Shown here: in pieces, positions 1 through 8,223 of the stretch | Layout: every line of letters begins with the position of its first letter | Position numbering within the stretch: position 1 is the first letter of the stretch | The notes under the pieces: model-generated | The model's database searches: none | What the model was told of the DNA's origin: nothing | The model's input: the letters and a program-made list of their open reading frames with translations, nothing else | From: Planctomycetia bacterium | GTDB lineage: Bacteria > Planctomycetota > Phycisphaerae > Phycisphaerales > SM1A02 | Reading direction: 5' to 3' | Length of the DNA: 20,718 nucleotides | Assembly (NCBI GenBank): GCA_005799205.1 | Contig: SYHM01000178.1 | Span: 1-20,718 of the forward strand | Program-made: the position numbers and the translations under genes

Positions 1-2251
1 CGCCGAGTTTGACGCCTCGTCGAGTGGCCCGCCCGCAACCCCGCCGCAAGTGCTGTCAACTAGAGCCGAAGCGTGCTTTGATGAGTTTCCAGAGTTGCTT
101 GCGCTTGAGTGGGTCAGTCATGCAGGGTCTGCTTCATGGATCGACACTCCCGATGGGATCGCTCCTGCTAGCCCTTCCGCGCTTGCACCCCCGCACGTGC
201 GCGACGACGTGCTCGACCGCGCACGAGAGTCGACGCGAGTTGCCGTTGGTGGTCCCGTGACCTTTGACGGCAAGCAATCGACGCTGATTGCTGCTGTACC
301 CCCAGATGGGTCTGGGAACTTTCTCGCACTGATGAGCATTGATCGCACAGTGCAGGCACTTGAACAGGGCTTTCGGGCGCACTTCGACATCGAAGTGCTG
401 TACAACGGTGATCTGCTCTACGAGAGCGATGGAGTCCCAGGGGCAACGAGCCAGAGCCATGGCACACAGGTTCCCGTCGGATCGTCTCGAAGCGTCGGCA
501 GCGCGGTCGGCGCCAATCAGCTCACCATCAAACTTGATCCCAATGCCTATCTCCGCACCCAATCGCACACTGGGCTACCAGACTTGTTGCTCGCGTCACT
601 CGTCATCGCTTCAGTGCTGCTCGGGTCCACGGTGCTCTTTGCCCAAACGTCAGCGCACCGAGCGAATCTCTCAGCGCGCGCCCGAAGCCAACTTGAGCAG
701 CTGATCGACGGTGCGCGGCAGGTCGCCGTTGTTGCGACCGACTGCTCAGGACTCGTCACGATCTTCAACCATGGAGCGGAGCGGCTTTCGGGATGGAGCG
801 CAGCCTCAGTCGTGCGAGCGAAGGACGCGAGCTGGCTCTTCGACATCAATGAGCTGGCAGAGGTGGCACCGAATGCCAGTCCGAGGGGAGGGTTCTCAGC
901 CCTCGCGATGCTCGCAAACGATCAGCGTGCACACGAACGTGATTGGACATGGCTGCGCGCCGATGGTGCGAAGCGGCGCATCAATCTTGCAGCGAATCCA
1001 TGGCGAGACGGCGACGGTTCACTCGTGGGCTACCTCTTTGTCGCGGTCGATGTCACCGAGCGCGAAGCCGCGATGCGCGCACTCGATCAAGCGCGCCGCT
1101 CTGCCGACCGAGCGAGCGACATGAAGAGCTCATTCCTCGCAAACGTCAGCCACGAGATTCGCTCTCCGATGACGGCGATCTTGGCTTCTGCCGACCTCAT
1201 CCTCGATGAGCAGACTTCGCACGACGAGCGACGCGAGTTCGCGCGCACGATTCGCCGCAACGGCGACCACCTGCTCGCCGTGCTGAACGACATTCTCGAT
1301 ATCTCGAAGATCGAGGCAGGCCAACTGCGGATCGAGTTGCTCGAAGTGCGGATTACCGAAGTGCTCGACGAGGTCGTGCAACTCATGCAGCCGCGTGCAA
1401 GAGAACGTGGCCTCGCCCTCACCGTCACTCGAGACGGCGACGACACCGATGCGCTCGTTCGTACCGACCCGCTGCGAGTTCGCCAGATTCTGGTCAACCT
1501 GATTGGAAATGCGATCAAATTCACCGAGCGCGGCGAGGTTGCCGTGGTCGTTCGCGCGAAGCGAGACGGGGAGTCTTTGAACTTTGAAGTTGACGTGCGC
1601 GACACGGGTATCGGAATGACTGAGCAACAGCTCAGCACACTCTTTCGCAATTATGGGCAGGCCGACTCGAGCACCGCGCGCCGATTCGGAGGAACTGGTC
1701 TCGGACTCGCGATATCGCAGCGACTTGCCGCGCTGCTGAACGGTCGAATTGACGCGCGCTCTACTTCCAACGAGGGCAGCACATTCACGCTGCGCGTCAC
1801 GGCGCCGCTTTCGAATCAAGTGGTTGAGTCGGGATCCGCACATGCGACTCCGACCGCTGTGACGAGACTGGACGACCGACACATTCTTGTGGTCGATGAC
1901 AGCCTCGACAACCAGCGACTCGTTGCAACATTGCTTCGGCGCGCAGGTGCGAGCGTCGAAGTCGTTGACAGTGGCAAGGGAGCGCTCGATGCAGTCGCTC
2001 GAGCGGGAGTCGAACGCGCCTTCGACGTGATCTTGCTCGACATGCAAATGCCCGACCTCGACGGATACGCAACCGCGCGAGAACTGCACGCGCGGGGGTA
2101 CCGGGGTCGAATTGTTGCACTCACGGGAAACGCGCATGATCACGACCGTGACCGCTGCATTGCCGCAGGGTGTGACGATTACGCGATCAAGCCGATCGCA
2201 CGCGAGCGGCTGCTCGCGATTTGCACAGCTCCGCCAAGTGTGATTGGCTGA
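1..2251 (+). CDS. Hybrid sensor histidine kinase, CHASE-like/PAS/HisKA/HATPase/REC (5' partial)
   Basis: The frame is open from the left edge, so the N-terminus is missing; a GTG at 50 is only an internal possible start. Residues are counted from that GTG. An extracytoplasmic segment (about 1-175) has the FPELLALEWV stretch reminiscent of CHASE sensors. One membrane helix follows (about 177-198), then a PAS domain (about 215-340). The HisKA box NVSHEIRSPM puts the phospho-accepting His at 368. The HATPase carries an N box (LVNLIGNAIKFTE) and G boxes (DTGIGM, GGTGLGLAIS). A C-terminal receiver has VDDS and phospho-Asp 664 in LLDMQMPDLDG, with the conserved Lys in IKPI. By family knowledge it autophosphorylates His and passes phosphate to its own receiver. 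No HPt protein or response regulator lies in the window, so the output is unknown. The ligand cannot be read from sequence. Confidence 0.93.
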   Translation, partial: AEFDASSSGPPATPPQVLSTRAEACFDEFPELLALEWVSHAGSASWIDTPDGIAPASPSALAPPHVRDDVLDRARESTRVAVGGPVTFDGKQSTLIAAVPPDGSGNFLALMSIDRTVQALEQGFRAHFDIEVLYNGDLLYESDGVPGATSQSHGTQVPVGSSRSVGSAVGANQLTIKLDPNAYLRTQSHTGLPDLLLASLVIASVLLGSTVLFAQTSAHRANLSARARSQLEQLIDGARQVAVVATDCSGLVTIFNHGAERLSGWSAASVVRAKDASWLFDINELAEVAPNASPRGGFSALAMLANDQRAHERDWTWLRADGAKRRINLAANPWRDGDGSLVGYLFVAVDVTEREAAMRALDQARRSADRASDMKSSFLANVSHEIRSPMTAILASADLILDEQTSHDERREFARTIRRNGDHLLAVLNDILDISKIEAGQLRIELLEVRITEVLDEVVQLMQPRARERGLALTVTRDGDDTDALVRTDPLRVRQILVNLIGNAIKFTERGEVAVVVRAKRDGESLNFEVDVRDTGIGMTEQQLSTLFRNYGQADSSTARRFGGTGLGLAISQRLAALLNGRIDARSTSNEGSTFTLRVTAPLSNQVVESGSAHATPTAVTRLDDRHILVVDDSLDNQRLVATLLRRAGASVEVVDSGKGALDAVARAGVERAFDVILLDMQMPDLDGYATARELHARGYRGRIVALTGNAHDHDRDRCIAAGCDDYAIKPIARERLLAICTAPPSVIG

Positions 2252-2285
2252 TCTCGCTACGATCTCATTCTCTTGTCTCTCTCTT

Positions 2286-2373
2286 GGTGGGGTGGCAGAG
2301 CGGTTGAACGCGCCAGACTTGAAATCTGGTATGTCCTTTCTGGGCATCGTGAGTTCGAATCTCACCCCCACCG
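2286..2373 (+). tRNA. tRNA-Ser (anticodon TGA)
   Basis: This is a class II tRNA. The acceptor arms GGTGGGG (2286-2292) and CCCCACC (2366-2372) pair fully, with discriminator G at 2373. The anticodon stem CAGA/TCTG encloses a loop with TGA, which reads UCA serine codons. A long variable arm, as serine tRNAs have, precedes the T arm GTGAG-TTCGAAT-CTCAC. The CCA end is not encoded. The gene begins 34 bp after the histidine kinase stop and ends 82 bp before the Tricorn start on the same strand. Confidence 0.95.
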
Positions 2374-2442
2374 CTGTTTCGAATCGCTCACCGCATGTCG
2401 CCACATTTTGCGACTTGTGGCGAGTTGCTATGCACCCATCCC

Positions 2443-2447
2443 AAGGA
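2443..2447 (+). promoter_or_regulatory. Ribosome binding site AAGGA for the Tricorn gene
   Basis: AAGGA lies 8 nt before the ATG at 2456. It decides the start: a longer in-frame reading would begin at 2273 and run through tRNA-Ser. The chosen start also gives a clean signal peptide. Confidence 0.6.
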
Positions 2448-2455
2448 CTCTTCCA

Positions 2456-5400
2456 ATGCTTGTCACGCTCTCGGCAGCCGCGTCGCTTTCTCTGCAACTT
2501 GTCACTGCATTTCAGGATGCTCCTCCGCCTGCATCGTTGCTGCGCTATCCAGATGTCAGTCAGCAGCACATCGTGTTTACCTACGCCAACGGACTTTGGA
2601 TGGTCGACAAGCGCGGTGGCGTTGCACAGCCCGTTGCCGATCCGCCTGGGACTGAGTCATTTGCGCGCTTCTCACCCGATGGAAAGTCGATCGCATTCCT
2701 TGGCAACTACGAGGGCAATCGAGACATCTATGTGACTCCGATCGACGGTGGCATTCCAAGTCGAGTGACGTACAACCCCGCGACCGAGATCCCAGCAGAC
2801 TGGATGAGCGATGGCCACCTCCTCTTCAGCGCAACTGGAATGGGAACGTATCCGCGCGCGCCACAGATTTTTTCAGTGGAGGCGACGGGAGGGCTTCCTC
2901 GGGAGTTTCCAACTCCATATGGAGCGAATCCGACCGTCAGCCTCGATGGCAAGTACCTCGCGTACACCCCGCACTCGACGGATCAGCGCACCTGGAAACG
3001 CTACCGCGGCGGCATGGCGACCGATATCTGGGTCTACAACCTCGTTGAGAACACGGCCACGCGCGTGACGCAATGGGAGGGGACCGACACAATCCCAATG
3101 TGGCACGGGACAACCCTGTACTACCTCTGCGATGCTGGACCAGAGCATCGCCTCAACATCTGGTCGTGCGATCACTCGGGAGGCAATCGGCGCCAAGTCA
3201 CGAAGTTTGCAGACTTTGACATCAAGTGGCCATCAATGGGACCGGATGATGGCTCGGGAGGCGAGATTGTCTTTCAATACGGCGCAGACCTGATGTTGCT
3301 CGATCTCGCCACGCGCGAGTCGCGAACAGTTGAGGTGCGAATCCCAGGCGCTCGCGCCCGACTGCGTCCGCAGGTGGTTGATGCGAGTGCTTTCATCGAT
3401 TCGTGGGACATCTCACCATCCGGAAAGCGTGCTCTCGTCGAAGCCCGCGGAGACTTGTGGACGCTGCCTGCTGAGAACGGGATTCCCCGCAATCTCACCC
3501 ACTCGAGCGGAATTGCAGAACGCTCGCCCTCATGGAGTCCGGACGGAAAATCAATCGCGTGGTTTGAGGACTCCCCATCGCAAGGGTACGAGCTCTTCGT
3601 CATGCCGGCCGATGGCACAGGCGAGAAGCGACAGCTCACGAAGACCGATGGAGCGTTTAAGTCGAACATCGTGTGGAGTCCTGATTCGAAGATGCTGACC
3701 TACGGTGGCAAGACGAATGTTCTCTTTCTCGTCGATGTGGCCACCGGCGATGAGAAGGTCATTGACCAGGAAGAGTGGGAGAACAATCCGCCGAGCCCGG
3801 CGTGGAGTCATGATTCGTCGTGGCTGACCTATCGCAAGAGTGATGCGTCTGGCCGCTCGGCGCAAGTCATTGTTTACGACGCTGAGACAGGCGAGAAGCA
3901 TGCCGTGACATCGCCTGCATTTGCAAGTGGCACCCCGACCTTTGATCGCGCTGGGGAGTGGCTGTACTACGCGAGCGATCAGGAGTTTTTACCCAAGTAT
4001 GGGTCCATGGACACCACGTTCATTTATGACAATTCAGAAGTCCTGCTGGCACTCCCGCTGCGAGCGAGTGTGAAGGCCGCGTGGCAGAGTGGCGAGAGCG
4101 ATGAGGAAGTTCCAGCCCCACCGAAGAAAGAGAAAGCCGCGAAGGGGCAGAAGCCTGCTGGCGACAAGCCCGCCGACGACAAGCCCGCCGACGACAAGCC
4201 CGCCGACGACAAGCCTGCCGACGACAAGCCCGCCGACGACAAGCCCGCCGACGACAAGCCTGCCGACGACAAGCCCGCCGACGACAAGCCCGCCGACGAC
4301 AAGCCCGCCGACGACAAGCCCGCCGACGACAAGCCCGCCGACGACAAGGCCGCTTCGTCGAAACGCAAGGGATTCACCATTGAATTCGACAACATCGAAT
4401 CTCGGGCGGTGCGCATCCCCTCCGTTGAGCGTGGCGCCTTCTCGAGCACTGCGGTCAATGACAAGGGGTTGCTTGTTTACGCCAGGCGAGGCGACAAAGA
4501 GAGTGGCATCAAGATCATCGATGCGCGCGAGAAGAAGCCCGCTGAGAAGGCGGTCACAACGGGAATGCGATTTGCGATGACGCCCGACGGAAAGAAGTTG
4601 CTCGTCACCGAACGGGGAAGCGCGCGCATCGTCGACGCCGCTGCTGGCGGTACTGCGAAACCAGTCGTCACGAAACCGATGTTGGTTGAAATCGATCCGC
4701 GCACCGAATGGCGACAAATGGTTGGCGATGCATGGCTCATCTTTCGCGACTACTTCTATGACCCCAATATGCACAACGTTGATTGGCCCGCCGTACGCGC
4801 CCAGTACATCGCGCTTGTCGATGACGCCAATAGCCGTGAGGATGTCTCATTCATTATCTCGGAGATGATTTCAGAACTCAATGTCGGACACGCCTACTAC
4901 AACGGAACCGATGCTGAAGCAGGTCCGTCGGCGAATACCGGACTCCTCGGCGTCGACTTCGATCTTGGCTCGGCCCCAGCTGCCGATGGGAGCACCGCGA
5001 CGGCATATCAGATCAAGCGGATTTTCGAAGGTGCACCATGGGATTCCGATGCGCGCAATCCGCTTCGTTCACCAGGCGTTGACATCAAGCAAGGCGAGTT
5101 CATTCTCGCCGTGAACGGGACCCCCGTTGATGTGCGCAAGTCGCCGTGGGCGGCATTCGTCGGGCTCGGCGGAAAGACCATCACCCTTCTGGTCAGCGGG
5201 AAGCCCTTCCGTGACTCGAGCGCCCGATCGGTCATCGTCACGACACTGGAGAGCGATGCAGATCTGCGATACCGCTCATGGATCGAAGCGAACCGCGCCT
5301 ACATCGATGCGAAATCACAGGGACGCATCGGGTACATCTACGTTCCGAACACCGGCGCAGACGGACAGAACGATCTCATGCGACAGTTCGTCGGGCAGCG

Positions 5401-5965
5401 TGGAAAGGAATCGCTCATTATCGACGATCGCTGGAACGGCGGAGGCCAGATTCCCACGCGGTTCATCGAACTCTTGAACCGTCCTGCCACAAACTGGTGG
5501 GCGCGCCGGAACACCAAGAGTCAGGCTTGGCCGCCCGATGGACACTTCGGTCCCAAGGCGATGCTCATCAACGGCCTTGCAGGTTCTGGCGGCGACATGT
5601 TTCCGTGGCTCTTTCGCCAGTCCGACCTCGGTCCTCTCGTCGGCACTCGTACATGGGGTGGCCTGGTCGGCATCTCTGGGAATCCATCACTTGTCGATGG
5701 CGCGAGTGTGCGAGTCCCGATGTTTGCGTTCTACGAGAACGATGGCTCGTGGGGAGTCGAAGGCCACGGAGTCGACCCAGACGTCGTGGTGATCGATGAC
5801 CCAGCATTGATGAAGGGAGGTCCATCGCGAGGCGGGTTCGATCCACAAATCGATGTCGCGGTTGGGCTGCTCGAGAAGGCGCTGCGAGACTCGCCGTTCA
5901 AGCAAGTTCCGACACCGCCCTATCCAGATCGAAGCGGCATGGGACTGCCAACCAAAGATCAGTGA
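2456..5965 (+). CDS. Tricorn-type protease (peptidase S41 family), exported, with DKPAD-repeat linker
   Basis: Protein of 1169 aa. Residues 1-19 form a hydrophobic signal segment (MLVTLSAAASLSLQLVTA), so it is probably exported, unlike the cytosolic archaeal enzyme. PD40/WD40-like propeller repeats such as ARFSPDGKSIAFLG and SPSWSPDGKSIAWF fill about residues 25-600 and by family knowledge gate peptide entry. Twelve DKPAD units occupy 570-629, late in the second propeller region. A core with a PDZ-like domain (about 830-940) and an S41 C-terminal domain follows. Visible catalytic candidates are His812 (NVGHAYY), Ser1044 (LAGSGGDMF) and Glu1102 (WGVEGHGV), matching the Tricorn His/Ser/Glu arrangement. 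In archaeal Tricorn the residue before the His is Ser; here it is Gly. Expected role: cutting imported or periplasmic oligopeptides into short peptides, possibly upstream of oligopeptidase B in this window. The family is clear; the location is inferred. Confidence 0.93.
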   Translation: MLVTLSAAASLSLQLVTAFQDAPPPASLLRYPDVSQQHIVFTYANGLWMVDKRGGVAQPVADPPGTESFARFSPDGKSIAFLGNYEGNRDIYVTPIDGGIPSRVTYNPATEIPADWMSDGHLLFSATGMGTYPRAPQIFSVEATGGLPREFPTPYGANPTVSLDGKYLAYTPHSTDQRTWKRYRGGMATDIWVYNLVENTATRVTQWEGTDTIPMWHGTTLYYLCDAGPEHRLNIWSCDHSGGNRRQVTKFADFDIKWPSMGPDDGSGGEIVFQYGADLMLLDLATRESRTVEVRIPGARARLRPQVVDASAFIDSWDISPSGKRALVEARGDLWTLPAENGIPRNLTHSSGIAERSPSWSPDGKSIAWFEDSPSQGYELFVMPADGTGEKRQLTKTDGAFKSNIVWSPDSKMLTYGGKTNVLFLVDVATGDEKVIDQEEWENNPPSPAWSHDSSWLTYRKSDASGRSAQVIVYDAETGEKHAVTSPAFASGTPTFDRAGEWLYYASDQEFLPKYGSMDTTFIYDNSEVLLALPLRASVKAAWQSGESDEEVPAPPKKEKAAKGQKPAGDKPADDKPADDKPADDKPADDKPADDKPADDKPADDKPADDKPADDKPADDKPADDKPADDKAASSKRKGFTIEFDNIESRAVRIPSVERGAFSSTAVNDKGLLVYARRGDKESGIKIIDAREKKPAEKAVTTGMRFAMTPDGKKLLVTERGSARIVDAAAGGTAKPVVTKPMLVEIDPRTEWRQMVGDAWLIFRDYFYDPNMHNVDWPAVRAQYIALVDDANSREDVSFIISEMISELNVGHAYYNGTDAEAGPSANTGLLGVDFDLGSAPAADGSTATAYQIKRIFEGAPWDSDARNPLRSPGVDIKQGEFILAVNGTPVDVRKSPWAAFVGLGGKTITLLVSGKPFRDSSARSVIVTTLESDADLRYRSWIEANRAYIDAKSQGRIGYIYVPNTGADGQNDLMRQFVGQRGKESLIIDDRWNGGGQIPTRFIELLNRPATNWWARRNTKSQAWPPDGHFGPKAMLINGLAGSGGDMFPWLFRQSDLGPLVGTRTWGGLVGISGNPSLVDGASVRVPMFAFYENDGSWGVEGHGVDPDVVVIDDPALMKGGPSRGGFDPQIDVAVGLLEKALRDSPFKQVPTPPYPDRSGMGLPTKDQ
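4163..4342 (+). repeat. 12 x 15-bp in-frame tandem repeat encoding (DKPAD)12
   Basis: Twelve consecutive copies of GACAAGCCCGCCGAC, preceded by a degenerate unit (KPAGD) and followed by a truncated one (DKAAS). The only differences between copies are silent: units 4 and 7 use CCT for Pro and all others use CCC. The product is a highly charged, Pro/Ala-rich flexible linker. Units 2-4 and 5-7 share the same CCC-CCC-CCT order, which points to duplication of a 45-bp block during expansion. Confidence 0.97.
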
Positions 5966-8028
5966 TTGGATGGCGAAGCTGGCCGATCGGTCGCAAATGG
6001 CGATGCGGGTAGTCCTGCGCCGTTGATGAGATTCGCGCGCACGGGATTGCAACTCCACGCATATCGCACTGCGGTTGGTCGTGCGATCGACGGATGTGAA
6101 ACCACAACGGTGGAGCCCTCAATCGACGCGTTTCCCCAGACGAATATTCCATCGCTCCCAGCGACAGCAAACCCGTCTAGAGGAGTACCACCAACGGTCG
6201 TGAGTCCACTGGCGTGATCGAAGGACAACACCAACTGACTGCCCCGCGCCACTGCGCTCAGATAGAGCGGACCTGACCACTCTCCCCCCTTTCCATACAC
6301 CTGTGCGAGGGCCCATCCCGCGAGCCGGCTACCAACGACCTGCTTGTTGCGCGGATGAATGTCGGCTGCATCGCCAACGTCGAGTGTGACCGCCAGTCCA
6401 CACGCTGGAACTGCTCGCAAGGTGTTCAACTGCGCGTCTCGCAGTTCTGCCCACGTCCCCTCGACTGGATCGTTACTTGCTGCTTGAAACGATGCGAGCT
6501 GCACAATTCCAAACGGGAAGTCGCCTTCGCGCCACGCCTCCCGCCACGAACGAATGAGCAGTGGCAAGAGTGCGCGATACTGCTGCGCGCGGTCTGCGTT
6601 CGACTCACCTTGGTACCAGATCGCTCCTCGAATTCCGAAGCCTGCCACCGGCGCCATCATCGCATTCCACATTGATCCCCACGCGTTCCATGCCAGCAGC
6701 GGATGGCTCGCACCGACTGGAGGGGCTGGAGCCACGGGGACTCCCCCATCGATCCCGCGCTTCCACTGCCAACTCCCCGCAAGCGAAATGGGCTGCGCGT
6801 CACCACCTGAGAGTCCATCCGTCGAAGCTGCACGGACCGCGATGCGTTCGGCGGCGCCAGTCATTCCACCTGCACCACCAGTGTCGAGCATGAAGATCGC
6901 AAGCTCAAGCGATCGCGACGTCACTGCAGAGGCAGGAACAACATAGTTTCGAGGAGCACTGTGCAACCCAGTCGTGCGGCCGACTTCAATGCCACTCACC
7001 CACACCACGTCGCTGTCGTCAATCGGACCAAGTGCCAACCGAAGGTCGCGACCGATCCAACTGGTCGGAATCTCAATCGTTCTTCTCCACCAAGTTCCGC
7101 CATCAAATGTTGCGAGCGACTCTGTGCCAGCTGCCGACCCATGTTGACCTGGAATCACTCCATTCGACCAGCCTTGTGCTTCCCCGACCTCAGCGCGTTG
7201 CCAGGAACCCTGGAATCCAGGTTCTTTCACTTCGAGCGCGTTCCAGTATTGCGCGATCGCTTTCTGGTAGTCGTCAGTCGCGCGACTCATCGCAAGTTGC
7301 TTTTCTGCTGCGGATTGCTGCTCGTACTCCCTCGCCACAGTCTGTTGCTTCGCAACGGAGTCACCAAAGAGTGTGTCTCTCGCTGCCGCGGCGACGGGAA
7401 CCCATGACTCTGCGAGCGATCCTCCCCAGTTGATTGAGAGCAGCCCCACTGGCACGTCGAGCGTCGCGCCGACTTTCGATGCGAACCAACTTCCAACAGC
7501 CGTGAAGTGCTGCGCGTTCGCTGGACTCGCAACGACCCACTGGGCGGGTTGCTCATCGAGCGGTGCCACCGCCATGTCATGCGGGGCGGTGAAACATCGA
7601 ATCGTCGATGGCAGCGATGCTGCGAATTCAGTGCCTCCCAGACTCGCTCCAACTGGCCATTCCATGTTGGATTGCCCACCGCACAACCAGACTTCGCCGA
7701 CAAGTACATCGGTTCGAGAGATACTCTCAGAACCGCATCGCACGCGCAGCGTCAGCGCGCGAGCGTGCGCGCCGAGTGCTGGCAGTTGCACCTTCCATCG
7801 ACCATCGACGGCGATCGGCCCAGTCGCAGAGGCGACTTGCCCTCCAGTGGCATCGACGATCTCAACAACGACTTGCTGCCCTGCGCTCCCCTTCCCCCAC
7901 ACTGGCAACGGCATGTCGCGCTGAAGCACCATGTGATCGGAGAAAACCGATGGAAGCGCAAGTTGTGCGTTGGCTTCACTCGCCACGGCGATCACAAGAA
8001 GGATGGCGCAGTTCGCGAAAAGGTTCAT
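5959..8028 (-). CDS. Sialate O-acetylesterase-type SGNH hydrolase, exported
   Basis: Protein of 689 aa starting at the ATG at 8028; this start gives a signal peptide (MNLFANCAILLVIAVASEANA) with a cleavage site near residue 22. The next segment, LPSVFSDHMVLQRDMPLPVWG, is the usual opening of the sialate O-acetylesterase family. The SGNH nucleophile is Ser120 in CGGQSNMEW. A second family block, WYQGESNADR, is at 471-480, and the Asp/His pair is in DIHPRNK (Asp556, His558). A beta-sandwich-like insertion lies between, at about 270-400. Family role: removal of O-acetyl esters from sialic acids or similar acetylated sugars outside the cytoplasm, so that glycosidases can act. Planctomycetes carry many paralogues, so the true substrate may be another acetylated polysaccharide. 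Its last 7 bp overlap the end of the Tricorn gene on the opposite strand. No Shine-Dalgarno sequence is obvious. Confidence 0.92.
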   Translation of the reverse strand: MNLFANCAILLVIAVASEANAQLALPSVFSDHMVLQRDMPLPVWGKGSAGQQVVVEIVDATGGQVASATGPIAVDGRWKVQLPALGAHARALTLRVRCGSESISRTDVLVGEVWLCGGQSNMEWPVGASLGGTEFAASLPSTIRCFTAPHDMAVAPLDEQPAQWVVASPANAQHFTAVGSWFASKVGATLDVPVGLLSINWGGSLAESWVPVAAAARDTLFGDSVAKQQTVAREYEQQSAAEKQLAMSRATDDYQKAIAQYWNALEVKEPGFQGSWQRAEVGEAQGWSNGVIPGQHGSAAGTESLATFDGGTWWRRTIEIPTSWIGRDLRLALGPIDDSDVVWVSGIEVGRTTGLHSAPRNYVVPASAVTSRSLELAIFMLDTGGAGGMTGAAERIAVRAASTDGLSGGDAQPISLAGSWQWKRGIDGGVPVAPAPPVGASHPLLAWNAWGSMWNAMMAPVAGFGIRGAIWYQGESNADRAQQYRALLPLLIRSWREAWREGDFPFGIVQLASFQAASNDPVEGTWAELRDAQLNTLRAVPACGLAVTLDVGDAADIHPRNKQVVGSRLAGWALAQVYGKGGEWSGPLYLSAVARGSQLVLSFDHASGLTTVGGTPLDGFAVAGSDGIFVWGNASIEGSTVVVSHPSIARPTAVRYAWSCNPVRANLINGAGLPASPFATDRPASPSNH

Positions 8029-8064
8029 GATGTAGTTGTACACGCGCCCGCTTTGGCTGCGACC

Positions 8065-8092
8065 TTGTCGAGGTTGCAAGAAGTGCTATGAT
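8065..8092 (+). promoter_or_regulatory. Candidate sigma-70-type promoter for tRNA-Gly
   Basis: A -35-like TTGTCG (8065-8070) and a -10 TATGAT (8087-8092) are separated by 16 bp. A transcript would begin near 8099 and reach the tRNA at 8134. The -10 matches consensus at 5 of 6 positions, the -35 at 4 of 6. This was found by eye only. Confidence 0.4.
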
Positions 8093-8100
8093 CCTGCCCC

Positions 8101-8121
8101 CAATCGAGTCACTCTCGATTG
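8101..8121. repeat. Perfect 8-bp inverted repeat in the tRNA-Gly leader
   Basis: The arms CAATCGAG (8101-8108) and CTCGATTG (8114-8121) flank a 5-nt loop TCACT. The repeat sits just after the predicted transcription start and 12 bp before the tRNA. It could be a leader hairpin that guides pre-tRNA 5' processing, or a dyad operator shared with the divergent esterase gene. No T tract follows on the plus strand, so it is not a normal terminator for that direction. Confidence 0.6.
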
Positions 8122-8133
8122 TGTTGAGAGTGT

Positions 8134-8205
8134 GCGGGTGTAGCTCAGTGGTAGAGCGCAACCTTGCCAAGGTTGATGTCGAGGGTTCGAGTCCCTTCAC
8201 CCGCT
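8134..8205 (+). tRNA. tRNA-Gly (anticodon GCC)
   Basis: A standard 72-nt cloverleaf. The acceptor arms GCGGGTG (8134-8140) and CACCCGC (8198-8204) pair fully, with discriminator T at 8205. The D arm contains AGCTCAGTGGTAGAGC. The anticodon stem CAACC/GGTTG encloses TTGCCAA, giving GCC, which reads GGC and GGU. The T arm is GAGGG-TTCGAGT-CCCTT. CCA is not encoded. It stands between two minus-strand genes and has its own likely promoter. Confidence 0.96.
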
Positions 8206-8223
8206 TTGCTCTCCTTCCGTCGG

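Noticed and set aside
2273..2455. In-frame N-terminal extension of the Tricorn gene
   Set aside because: It would translate straight through tRNA-Ser. The ATG at 2456 has AAGGA at good spacing and begins a signal peptide.
1130..2569. 479-codon open frame on the minus strand opposite the histidine kinase
   Set aside because: It lies antisense to well-conserved kinase and receiver domains and also covers the tRNA; the product has no recognisable domain. It is a high-GC shadow frame.
4163..4342. CRISPR array
   Set aside because: The 15-bp units are contiguous with no spacers and code in frame within the Tricorn gene.
4034..4774. Minus-strand frame with repeated VVGGL units
   Set aside because: It is only the reverse reading of the DKPAD repeats.
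2286..8205. tRNA-borne integrated element or genomic island between the two tRNAs
   Set aside because: There is no integrase, no repeat of a tRNA 3' end was seen, and the genes between look like ordinary chromosomal genes.
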